A stretch of 64,000 nt of DNA, taken from positions 868,001 to 932,000 of the forward strand of contig NZ_BAAAXV010000005.1 of assembly GCF_039535785.1 (NCBI RefSeq), read 5' to 3'. The notes under the pieces are model-generated. The model was not told where the DNA came from, searched no databases, and worked only from the letters and a program-made list of their open reading frames with translations. A program made the translations under genes and the position numbers. The first letter of the stretch is position 1, and each line of letters starts with the position of its first letter. Source of the DNA: Nonomuraea helvata (lineage in GTDB: Bacteria > Actinomycetota > Actinomycetes > Streptosporangiales > Streptosporangiaceae). This document shows, piece after piece, positions 53,001 through 59,682 of the stretch.

Positions 53001-56000
53001 AGCTCACGATCAACTTCGGCCGCCAGTACATCCTGCGGGCCTCCGTGGACCTCACCCTCCGCGGCTCGGAGGACGCGGCGCACGCGGTGCCGCTGGGAGA
53101 CCGGGTCCCGCTCGGCGAGAAAGGCCAGGCCACGGCACAGGGCACCGGGCTGTTCCTGCTCCCGGAGGACGAGGCGCTGATGCTGTACTCCGACGGCGAA
53201 CTCCCGCTGCCGACCTCTCTGGTGGGCGATGCCATCGAGCGGTTACTCAACGGCAGCTTGGCCCTCGACCCGAGCCTCGCCGTGCCCCTGGTCCAGCGGT
53301 ACATCATGGACCTGGCCAAGGCGCGGGCGGCCGGCGCCGACGTGAGCTACGCCGACCGGCACACCCCGGAGACCCTGCTCACCAAGATCAAGGAGCTGAC
53401 CGGCCTCGGCCCGGCCGCGACCGCCGCCCGGCAGGGCGACCAGGAGCGGCAGCTCGACCAGACGCTGAGCGAGGCGGCGGACCTGATCGACCGCTCCAGG
53501 GACGTCGTGCTGGCGCCGTCGTACGACAGGGCGATGGGCCTGAGCACGGCGGAGTCCCTCGACCTGACCGACGAGCAGGGCAACCCGGTCGACATGATGG
53601 ACGCGGTGCTGAACGCCGTGCGCGCCGCCGCCCCCGAGGCGGTGGACGGGAGCCCCACCCTGAGCGACGAGCTGAGCGTCGACTTCTCCAGCGACGCCGC
53701 GCTGATCCACATCAACGACATGTGGTCGGCGCGCGGCTTCCAGAAGAGCTACCACGTGCAGGCGGGCCCCCAGGTCGCGCAGGCCGAAGAGGTGACGGTC
53801 ACGGCACGGCTGGTGTACGACGACCCCGCGGACTCCCGCAAGGGCAGGTTCCTGTGGCACACGTCGCAGGCCGGGATCATCGTCCAGGATTACCGCTACA
53901 CCGATCTGTCGCACTCCGAGTCGTACAACGGCTCCTACTCGGCGGGCCTGGACTACGGCGCCACCGACCAGGGCGACGGCCACGGGGGAGGTGTGTCGAC
54001 GCACCGGGGCCGCTCGTACTCCGGCTCCACCAACCAGCAGGGCACGCGACTGCAGCGGATGGGCGTCTTCAACGGCCTCGACCGGGTCGAGCAGAACATG
54101 ACGCTGGTCATCGAGGTCAAGCGCAAGCCGGTAGGCCGGAAGATGCCGGTCACGGCCCGCGAGGCGGTCAACGCGCTCCGGCGCAGGCCCCGCACCGCTC
54201 CCCCGGTCAGGTACCGGGCCAGGCTCGTACGGCGTCTCCCGACCGGCATGATCCGGCCCGCCTCCGAGGACCCGGGGCCGCTCGTCACCACGACCGACCC
54301 CCGGCAGGTCGAGCTGCACCCCGGCTTCTTCACACAGTCACTGTGGGAGGACCCGCACAAACCCGGCCTCTTCGAGGTCATCACCGCGCAGCTTACGAAG
54401 ATGCTGGGCGCCAAGACGGTCGAGGAGCGCCTGTCCGAGCTGGCCAAGCGGCTGTCCCCCGAGGCGCTGCGGACCGGGTTCGAACGGATGGCGGGGCCCG
54501 GCGGCGACGTCGTCGTGCGGCTGGCCAGGCAGAAGTTCAAGGATCAGGGTGCCCAGGTCCGGATCCAGGCCCGCATGTCGGACTTCACCGTTGTCTCCGG
54601 CCCGTTCGACGCCGAGAAGGGAGAGGTCGACAGGGCGGCCGATGCCCAGAACGCGTCGATGTCCCGCAGCCATGTGCTGCCGGTCAGCGCGGGCACCAGC
54701 ATGAGCGACGGCGAATCGGGCCTCAGCAGCGGCGCGAACGCCGGCGCGCAGGCGTCCGAGAGCGTGAGCGACCACCACGGGGCGCGCCGCGAGCGCAGCA
54801 AGTTCGAGAAGGGCAAGGCCTACACCGTCCGGCTCAGGGTGGACTACGACCTCACCTTCGAGCACGTGGCGCGGCTGCGGAACGGCGACGAGCGCGTCGT
54901 CGGCAAGCCGGTCCACCTGCCGGGCGCCACCAGCGGCGAGGTGGACGTGGTGCTCTTCGAGGAGGAGATCGAGGAGCTGCGCGCCCGGGTGGAGGCGAAC
55001 GAGCGGCTCGCTCCCCGCGTTGACCACGGCTGGCCGACGTTCAGGTTCGTTCCGGACGAGGGCCGCACAGGGCTGATCCAGATCCTGCAGGACGCCCGCG
55101 TGGCCGCCCGGGAAAGCCGCGCGGCGGCCCGGGTGTCCGTGCGGGAGGCGGACGGCCTCCACGTCTACCTGGCCGCGCCCGACGGCTCGGTGCACAGCGA
55201 GACCCCCGACGGCGGGTTCGCCGAGGCGTTCGCGACCCTCTCCCCCACCGTGCTGGACGCCGCCGACATGGCCGGTCTCGACCTGCGCGACGTCTTCATG
55301 AACTCCGAGGAACCCGGCACGTTCTCCCATCAGGTCAAGGCCGAGCTGATGGCGCGTGGCATCTTCCCGGTGGACACCGTCAAGGCGGACTGGCCCGCCG
55401 AGAAGATGGCGCCGACCCAGCCGGTGGGCGGCAGCGTCGCCCAGGGTACGACGCCCGGCACCATGCCCTCTCCCGAGATCGAGAACACGCCTTTCGACCG
55501 GTCGGCCCGGCCCGACGGGGTCCCCGACCTGACCCTGGACGAGGTACGCCGCCAGAACGTCACGGCCGGCGACCTGGGCGGAACCGCCGAGCGAGTCGCC
55601 TGGGGCCGGGGCGACAGGCTGACCGTCCAGGTCCCCACCGCGCCCGACCAGCACGTCCGCGTGCTGATCGAGGAGCCGGGCGAAGGGCGCGACGCCTCCA
55701 CCGAGCTGCGCGCGGGCACGGAGGACGACCCGCATATCCTGCGCGTCTGGCCGCGCGTGCATCCGGACGTCGTGTCGTCGATCCTGGTGCACGAGCTCTC
55801 GCACATCACGCAGGCGACGGTCGCCGCGGCGGCGGGCGCGCCCCATGGCGTGATCAGGACGTCTCTGTCCGAGCACCAGGCAGAAGGCACCGACCACTGC
55901 CTGCTCCCCCGCCTGGACGAGCACGCCCACCTGGCACGCAAGTGGCACGCGGCCCCTGACCAGGCCACGCGCCGGATCCTGGCCGATGCGATCGACGCCA

Positions 56001-57298
56001 TCAGCGCCGACATCGAACGCCGCGGCCACACCCCGCCCCCGCCGCCCTGGGGCACCGGCCCGCGCGCGCCGGCCCCCGCCCAGCCGCAGGGCAGGATCGC
56101 GAGCCTGCTCAACGGGGGAACTCCCGTGGGGCTGGACACCTCGTCGGCCGGGCTCGACAGAATGGCGGAGATCGCGGGCGTCGCCGAGGTGGCTCCGGCG
56201 GGCGGCACGCGCGAGTTCACCGTGACCGCGAGAGGCCGGACGTTCACCGTGACGCTGGCCGACGCCGCGACGGACGCCACGGGGGTGACCGTCGACTCGC
56301 GCACGCAGGACCGGCTGGTGCTCCGGGTGCCGCAAGATGCCGGGCGCGGCGCCGAGGTCGCCGTGGCAGAACAGATCGCGGCGCACGCGGCCGCGCTGGA
56401 CGGCCGCCCGCAGGGCCGGACGCTCGGGCCGAGCCCCAGGGTGCCGGGACAGGTGCTCGGGGTGCCCGACGCCGTGACGCTCGCGAGGCTCCGCGGGCTG
56501 GCCCGGATCGTCGCCGAAGCCGGACCGGCCGGCGCGGGCGCCGAGCGGGCCGCGCTGCGTGCCGAGGCCACTCGGGCGGGGCTGGCTCCCGGTCAGCCAG
56601 GGGCCGCGCCCACGTTGCTGGCGCTGGGGCGGGCAGGCGAGCTCTCTCCCGCCGACGTGGCGGCGATCCGCGGCCCCGCGACGCTGCCGGAGACGGCCGC
56701 GGCCAAGGCCGTCGAACGTGGCGCGGCGCTCATGGGCGCCCGGGTCTACACGTACGGGCCTGGTCTGATGGACATCGTGGTGCCCGGACGCGCACCCATC
56801 CCCGTCGAGGTGCGGCGGGACGGCGCCCCCGAGCCGGGCATGCTGACCTTCCAGGTGGACGGCCGCCGCACGATCGGCGCGAACGAGCGGGCCGCCGCCG
56901 CGACGGCCGCGGGAGCGGTCGCCCGGATGCTGGGCGCCAGGCCCGGTGACCACGCGGCCCTGGCCGAGCTGTACGAGAGCGTGCGCCAGGCTCGAGCGGC
57001 CACCGCGCGCCAGCGGCCGGCGCGGCTGGGCGTGCTCTTCGACCTGCTGGCCGCCGCCCGGCCCGAAGTATGGCGGCTCCTTCCGGGACCGCTGGCCGCC
57101 GAACTGACCACGCTCGCGAACGGCCGGCGTCCCCAGGACTGGCCCGCGTACCTGGACCACCTGCGCACGCTCGCCAACGCGACCGGCTGGCAGCCGCCGG
57201 AGGAGGGGGCGTGCACCTGCCCCGCCGACGGGCCGTGCGTGTGCGGCCGCCGCGGTGGGCGGCCCCCGCTCCAGGTGCCGGCCGCGGCGGCGGTGTGA
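47030..57298 (+). CDS. Giant 3422-residue CpnT-like protein with duplicated zincin-like modules and beta-repeat core
   Basis: The GTG start follows the WXG100-like gene by 10 bp. Residues 30-150 form a WXG100-like/CpnT N-terminal domain (LPDWVVNWLIPMLSAGQKWPE). A membrane helix (147-168) and a Gly-rich hydrophobic stretch (264-287) follow, then a Pro/Gln/Ala-rich linker (380-600) with QQDNSAA repeats. Zincin-like module A (about 705-910) has HEITD at 821-825, and a charged coiled coil covers 925-1030. Six Gly/Ser-rich beta regions lie between about 1160 and 2620. Module B (about 2838-3008) has intact H2921-ELSH2925 and candidate third ligand E2964. The Ala-rich C-terminus ends with C3395-x-C-x5-C-x-C3405. 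It is probably a type VII substrate acting outside the cell or on its surface; the activity is unknown. Confidence 0.8.
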   Translation: MTVHTDTGVNTSAGRPTEQPPVQIDSDVRPVWETEALPDWVVNWLIPMLSAGQKWPEATEAGLAKLAAKYYRAAMTSVGSTPLAGTAARTVVTGWNAPATANFLTRAQFLHGQEGGLAGVSRNSLAYSQQANNFAVETQYSKLSINVAFWVTVVAIAIAMLVSFFSAGASTALVGPYAAGARAAITRILVRLATIGARELGATRLARVTALSGATGRGLIARLLGSSIGRELIEEIGEEFFIDAVAQYQQIKMGTRKEWDWQKSGAAIIGAGTGALFGTAVAGPVSRVTRHVPGFAGRALTTGLTNTIASPAGSFIANGVVYGQWQNPFTTDSLLGGFMGGAGRTGSISPFNPEVYTALAHPITTLASAYDAAARTDAANAAGDPPAGPPSGNPSNGGPTPSGGQPPMPGSVQQPGPGTPAPTRSGGTVTAPDVDSNAHRRGSASPNGDPRSEAARQAGPASRPTGDAAPQSGRHATAGAPAPQSDDETAQRTAPHAAAAAQTPDGTHAQHDDNPAQQDNSAAQQDNSAAQQDNSAAQQDNNPATPDSNPAQPDSRQASSADQAPPAAQTTTHEASTADDGSGNPVSSLTGSAPATGPMTAAERARTALIGALTTDFPDAVIGPTGDLLINTADGVRVIPAATMTRIRAALDTRAGEVSELTDLQAEAAAMLTVAQSAETAAPDAGTAPDDAPAPAPAAAPTYTSKPGTVTSRPVRGTRYVTDGRPDTVLSQDEVHDAAGDWLTQHFLDQGVKSVTWSQDGQTLIVRTETGTHYFRPVIGGLSPDLMGQTDIKRGTDEDHPHLVHFGPHVHPDQLPRVWLHEITDTLQALQAAGEGRRQGILRRKGGRQATRDACVAAQRNELSLLTEQWHQAQTLQEKRLLAVDIDGVMRQLSERGHTPPLPPWAPSQATRPRHAPPLLGADPTAEDIRAVIDALTQEEAALEKQIQAKEKSAEEARKQARKATKQARKAKNQHDQGRFERARKARQENRAHRATAARHTRIAQSYGAVLAEAREASKAYERTLSAMNLVAKPTGPGEVGMASIARSLATEARRHHKGYLDALEATLPQQDSLSAAMPTGRLAHLNALTKAVNTILERNKVGHQFTPNELESALRADFHKLVSEDGVVLSVGRGSRAAEVRIRLSLADLVEVLDPGVKASEMMVGLFFQAGRTVSATESGSAGIPLGFNTAVLAQMMPEGELARHMTELLGVGLGAAAGRNWSATGGAGMYAQGGSVSDNRSESLLFDAAATWTVEIRTRQSEGWRDTAVVNSGKPGDTSAQRLWVSHSFTDQPPRKLTWIDDDKRNPKLPNHVLTSMSGLEGALDTVAAALGGDYAEVGAVPHDQLRTFVTDELPHRLRDAVNNPNGLERVFTRNGEPHAKVRAKTRVVLVASEPLGGSTAEEFEEEVLVDFAATPGGASSGGSLEANASAGFNDPALQGIGGLGDYHPSIGPRVRGSRSASRSYSSTANKQAIHPSVHRKTSPKQSYRLALETTFTVEIIGKPPVKLPPVRSTAVVSMRESAAYRFGLPVDRAALMYKDGQPVLDAEGNQVLRGDPRPEPPPGRKAELPVWLGDGPGQMRGSGPALVQDIDGLDAFRQKVLDELAERGIVPKIVDGVPQYSSDRLERASQVLNMQEVAEQLSEHRIRSAYDSLAQDGILLDLMMHSLNSAPEHYMLQLSLKQDFDDVRYIGYTDSETVVNLDIGSDTSSRGVSRSRTYGGGASVSESDGPNPGNDGLSHEVGVNAGGSQTRTAGSSDGSTVNVVNLDESTGMVGIFSLGHRLTGDLLHNGESVTLASESGRARLLFATDLLPSVNDSPPAPVGKMSQKVLSRARLVHFDAHGTLDTAAKQVLPRGMRADSVAYKMIKAALGLRNLVSHPRMLKRLLTNGLGIRARGMPSRSSLTVAGEVGDAEVVGAVDQVSGEILFGLGSAGVSWGGSSGLSVGASANVSDLDGGGTSNDSGTLSLPSRSGGTSESTSILDIWGREELTINFGRQYILRASVDLTLRGSEDAAHAVPLGDRVPLGEKGQATAQGTGLFLLPEDEALMLYSDGELPLPTSLVGDAIERLLNGSLALDPSLAVPLVQRYIMDLAKARAAGADVSYADRHTPETLLTKIKELTGLGPAATAARQGDQERQLDQTLSEAADLIDRSRDVVLAPSYDRAMGLSTAESLDLTDEQGNPVDMMDAVLNAVRAAAPEAVDGSPTLSDELSVDFSSDAALIHINDMWSARGFQKSYHVQAGPQVAQAEEVTVTARLVYDDPADSRKGRFLWHTSQAGIIVQDYRYTDLSHSESYNGSYSAGLDYGATDQGDGHGGGVSTHRGRSYSGSTNQQGTRLQRMGVFNGLDRVEQNMTLVIEVKRKPVGRKMPVTAREAVNALRRRPRTAPPVRYRARLVRRLPTGMIRPASEDPGPLVTTTDPRQVELHPGFFTQSLWEDPHKPGLFEVITAQLTKMLGAKTVEERLSELAKRLSPEALRTGFERMAGPGGDVVVRLARQKFKDQGAQVRIQARMSDFTVVSGPFDAEKGEVDRAADAQNASMSRSHVLPVSAGTSMSDGESGLSSGANAGAQASESVSDHHGARRERSKFEKGKAYTVRLRVDYDLTFEHVARLRNGDERVVGKPVHLPGATSGEVDVVLFEEEIEELRARVEANERLAPRVDHGWPTFRFVPDEGRTGLIQILQDARVAARESRAAARVSVREADGLHVYLAAPDGSVHSETPDGGFAEAFATLSPTVLDAADMAGLDLRDVFMNSEEPGTFSHQVKAELMARGIFPVDTVKADWPAEKMAPTQPVGGSVAQGTTPGTMPSPEIENTPFDRSARPDGVPDLTLDEVRRQNVTAGDLGGTAERVAWGRGDRLTVQVPTAPDQHVRVLIEEPGEGRDASTELRAGTEDDPHILRVWPRVHPDVVSSILVHELSHITQATVAAAAGAPHGVIRTSLSEHQAEGTDHCLLPRLDEHAHLARKWHAAPDQATRRILADAIDAISADIERRGHTPPPPPWGTGPRAPAPAQPQGRIASLLNGGTPVGLDTSSAGLDRMAEIAGVAEVAPAGGTREFTVTARGRTFTVTLADAATDATGVTVDSRTQDRLVLRVPQDAGRGAEVAVAEQIAAHAAALDGRPQGRTLGPSPRVPGQVLGVPDAVTLARLRGLARIVAEAGPAGAGAERAALRAEATRAGLAPGQPGAAPTLLALGRAGELSPADVAAIRGPATLPETAAAKAVERGAALMGARVYTYGPGLMDIVVPGRAPIPVEVRRDGAPEPGMLTFQVDGRRTIGANERAAAATAAGAVARMLGARPGDHAALAELYESVRQARAATARQRPARLGVLFDLLAAARPEVWRLLPGPLAAELTTLANGRRPQDWPAYLDHLRTLANATGWQPPEEGACTCPADGPCVCGRRGGRPPLQVPAAAAV
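48578..48661 (+). repeat. 21-bp tandem repeat, four copies, in the giant gene
   Basis: Four 21-base units starting CAGCAGGACAAC (at 48578, 48599, 48620 and 48641; the last diverges at its 3' end) encode the heptapeptide QQDNSAA in the flexible linker. The two middle units end identically. Copy number can vary in frame. Confidence 0.9.
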
Positions 57299-57347
57299 GC
57301 CGGACCGCTCGTTCCGGCATGATGGGACTCCCGACGAGAGGACGGCT

Positions 57348-57872
57348 ATGGCATTCGCGGTGGCACGGACGAGGGACGAGGCGCATCTCTACCTCGATCT
57401 GCACCCGTGCGCCTGCGGGTCGGTGGAGACGACCTGGCAGAGCGGGCTGATCAGCGTCGAGGAGGGGCTGGTCAGCCGCTACTCCGGCTCGTGCGAGGAG
57501 TGCGGGACCCGCCGCGAATACCTGTTCGGCCTGCCGGAGCGTCCGGTGGCGCCCACCGGCTATCCGACGTTCGGCGGGGCGGAGCCCTCGGAGCTGCTCG
57601 ACGCGGGCGAGTGGCTGTGGGTGGCCGACCTGACGGCGGGCAACGTGCCGGTGGACGATCAGGCCGAGGCGCGGCGCACGCTGCGGATCGCGACCGCGGC
57701 GGTCGAGGAGGTCGTCAAGTTCGTGCCGCCAGGCGCGGACGCGGTGCCCGACGACGGGTTCTGGTCCGAACGCGGGCAGCAGATGCGGGCGGCCGAGCCC
57801 GGCAGGTTCCAGCTCGACCGGCTGCTGGTCGTCAGGGACACCTACCAGGAGCTGGCGGCGCAGCATGCCTGA
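57348..57872 (+). CDS. Small zinc-ribbon-like protein downstream of the giant gene
   Basis: 174 residues. The N-terminal domain carries C21-x-C23 and C49-xx-C52 (HPCACGS, SCEECGT), a likely zinc ribbon. The remainder (FGGAEPSELLDAGEWLWVADL; AVEEVVKFVPPGADAVPDDGFW) is shared with the next gene. I do not recognise a named family. Its place directly after the giant gene and before a paralogue suggests a dedicated chaperone, export adaptor or immunity role. GAGAGGA lies 6 bases before the ATG. Confidence 0.7.
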   Translation: MAFAVARTRDEAHLYLDLHPCACGSVETTWQSGLISVEEGLVSRYSGSCEECGTRREYLFGLPERPVAPTGYPTFGGAEPSELLDAGEWLWVADLTAGNVPVDDQAEARRTLRIATAAVEEVVKFVPPGADAVPDDGFWSERGQQMRAAEPGRFQLDRLLVVRDTYQELAAQHA

Positions 57873-58410
57873 GCGCGGGCTCGCCCGTTCACTCGTGGAG
57901 GCGTACGTCTACTTCGACCTGGTTCACGGCGGCGAGCCGGGCGCGTCCCGCCGGGCGGTGACCGAGCAGGACGAGGACGGCTGGGTGGTGCGTCTCGGCG
58001 GCGCGGAGGTGCTCGTCCCCCAGGAGGCCGAGGCCGCGGCGAGGTATGAGGGGCTGATCTTCGGCACCGGCCTCTCCGAGCTGCTCGACCCCGGCCAGTG
58101 GGTGCTCATCGCCGCCACCTACGCGAGCAGGGCGCTGGAGGGCGGTCTCTTCTTCGCCGCGGATCCCTCTGACCCCGCGGGGTTCGACAGGGTGGAGGCC
58201 GACTGGCGCTTCGCCGGCGACGCCGTGGCGGAGGCGCTGAAGTTCTTCCCCGAGGGCGCCGCCGAGCTGCCCCTCGACGCGTTCTGGACGGAGATGGGCA
58301 GGTCGCTCCGCGAGTCGCAGCCCGACCGGGTCACCAGGCGCAAGCTGGAGAGCGATCTCGCCTTCTACCGCCAGAGCCTGGACGACTTCCGCCGCCTGCA
58401 CGACCGCTGA
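57865..58410 (+). CDS. Paralogue of the zinc-ribbon-like protein, without the cysteines
   Basis: 181 residues aligning with the preceding protein over the C-terminal two thirds: GTGLSELLDPGQWVLIAA against GGAEPSELLDAGEWLWVA, and AVAEALKFFPEGAAELPLDAFWTEMG against AVEEVVKFVPPGADAVPDDGFWSERG. The zinc-ribbon cysteines are missing. The gene overlaps its neighbour by 8 bp, so the two are co-translated and may form a heterodimer. It ends the giant-protein operon. Confidence 0.7.
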   Translation: MPERGLARSLVEAYVYFDLVHGGEPGASRRAVTEQDEDGWVVRLGGAEVLVPQEAEAAARYEGLIFGTGLSELLDPGQWVLIAATYASRALEGGLFFAADPSDPAGFDRVEADWRFAGDAVAEALKFFPEGAAELPLDAFWTEMGRSLRESQPDRVTRRKLESDLAFYRQSLDDFRRLHDR

Positions 58411-58523
58411 GGGCTGGCCCGGTCAAACGATTGTTCTCCGGTCAACACCGCCGAAGGATTCGGCCGGAAATGGGTAATGGACTGGAACACGCACTTCACC
58501 TTGGAGGGCATCGGACCGGCGTG

Positions 58524-58967
58524 ATGAAAAAGACGCTCCTTGCGGCCGCCGCGGGCTGCGTACTGGCCGTCCCGGTGGCCGTCTGGTGGCTGGTCGGCGA
58601 TCTGAGCGCGGCCGTCCCACCGGGCACCGAGCTCGACCGGGCGATCCGCCCGCCGGCCGTCGATCCGTGGGCCGAGCGCGCCGCCGGCATCGCGGCGGCG
58701 CTGGTGGCGGTCGGCACGCTGGCCCTGCTCGTACGGGCCTCCCGGCAGCGCCGGTTCGACCGCCGCTGGTGGGCGGCGCTCCTGCCGGCGCTGGTCGCGG
58801 GCGCCGTCACGGGAGCGGGCTGGCGGGTGGTGACCGCGGGGACGCTCGGCGCCAACATCGGCGCCGGGCTGACGATCTTCCTGGGCGGTCCTCTCGTGGC
58901 CCTGCTCCTGCTGTGGGCGCTCGGCTGGTCGGCCCGTCTCCTGCTGTCGCGGAGAGCCGCTCGCTGA
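58524..58967 (+). CDS. Small membrane protein
   Basis: 147 residues with four predicted membrane helices (about 5-25, 52-72, 85-105, 110-135) and a basic C-terminus. It resembles no family I can name. The ATG at 58524 was chosen because it opens a classical hydrophobic N-terminus (MKKTLLAAAAGCVLAVP). A frame open from 58431 gives an unlikely basic leader. The 112 bases upstream contain two copies of CCGGTCAA about 19 bases apart. Confidence 0.6.
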   Translation: MKKTLLAAAAGCVLAVPVAVWWLVGDLSAAVPPGTELDRAIRPPAVDPWAERAAGIAAALVAVGTLALLVRASRQRRFDRRWWAALLPALVAGAVTGAGWRVVTAGTLGANIGAGLTIFLGGPLVALLLLWALGWSARLLLSRRAAR

Positions 58968-59070
58968 CTTGGGCCGCTGACAGAAAATCGGCCCGTTGTA
59001 AAGATCAATTTTGAGCGAAGCCTTCCTCCGGAATTGAACAAGATCTGCTTCTGCGTTTCCGGCCGTTTCG

Positions 59071-59086
59071 CGTCATCGTGATGACG
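59071..59086. promoter_or_regulatory. Perfect 16-bp palindrome upstream of the phospholipase gene
   Basis: CGTCATC-GT-GATGACG is an exact inverted repeat with a 2-base centre, ending 31 bases before the phospholipase start codon. It is a candidate operator; no regulator gene is adjacent. Confidence 0.45.
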
Positions 59087-59117
59087 TCCCTCCCCCCGGC
59101 ATCAGAAGCAGGTCCTC

Positions 59118-59639
59118 ATGGCCAGACGGTCACTCACCGCTGTCGTCGTCTCCCTGATCACCATGCTCGGCCTCGCGTTACCGGCGCACGCGGCGACCCT
59201 GGAGCAGAAACTCGCCGCTCTTTCCCGATTCACCCAGCCCACCAGCGCCAGCGCCGCCGACTGGCGGGCCGCCTGGCAGAACCAGGCGGCCTGGGCCGAC
59301 TACGCCTTCGACTGGTCGACCGACCTCTGCTCGAGCAGCCCCGACCAACCGCTCGGATACGACTTCCGGATGCCCTGCAGGCGGCACGACTTCGGCTACC
59401 GCAACTACAAGGACGTGAGCCAGTTCCCGGCCAACAAGTCACGCATCGATGACGCCTTCTACTACGACATGAAGCAGGTGTGCTCCAAGTATTCGGGAGT
59501 CTCCAAGTCCACCTGCAACGGCCTCGCCTGGACGTACTACCAGGCGGTCAAGGAGTTCGGAAACCTCGTCGTCACCGACGAGCAGATCCAGCAGGTGCAG
59601 CAGCAGGCGCAGCTGGAGGCCCAGAGCGCCGACGCCTGA
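59118..59639 (+). CDS. Secreted prokaryotic phospholipase A2
   Basis: 173 residues with a signal peptide cut near AHAATLEQ. The core matches the Streptomyces-type secreted phospholipase A2: CSSSPDQPLGYDFRMPCRRHDFGYRNY (in two steps) with the catalytic pair H90-D91 and cysteines placed for two disulfides. It releases fatty acids from the sn-2 position of phospholipids outside the cell and needs calcium in known homologues. The Gln-rich helical tail (QIQQVQQQAQLEAQ) is unusual for the family. Confidence 0.9.
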   Translation: MARRSLTAVVVSLITMLGLALPAHAATLEQKLAALSRFTQPTSASAADWRAAWQNQAAWADYAFDWSTDLCSSSPDQPLGYDFRMPCRRHDFGYRNYKDVSQFPANKSRIDDAFYYDMKQVCSKYSGVSKSTCNGLAWTYYQAVKEFGNLVVTDEQIQQVQQQAQLEAQSADA

Positions 59640-59682
59640 GACCGATCGGGCGGGGATGCCGTCGCGTCCCCGCCCGTCCCCT

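Noticed and set aside
54338..57160. A 940-codon open frame on the - strand opposite the giant gene, and similar long antisense frames near 49784-52069 and 605-2287
   Set aside because: Long antisense frames are expected in DNA with GC-rich third positions. They give low-complexity Arg/Gly/His-rich products without domains, while the opposite strand encodes clear proteins.
47030..57298. A polyketide synthase or non-ribosomal peptide synthetase, the usual reason for genes of this size in actinomycetes
   Set aside because: No ketosynthase, acyltransferase, carrier-protein or adenylation motifs appear in the translation. The N-terminus is WXG100-like and the core is beta-repeat rich.
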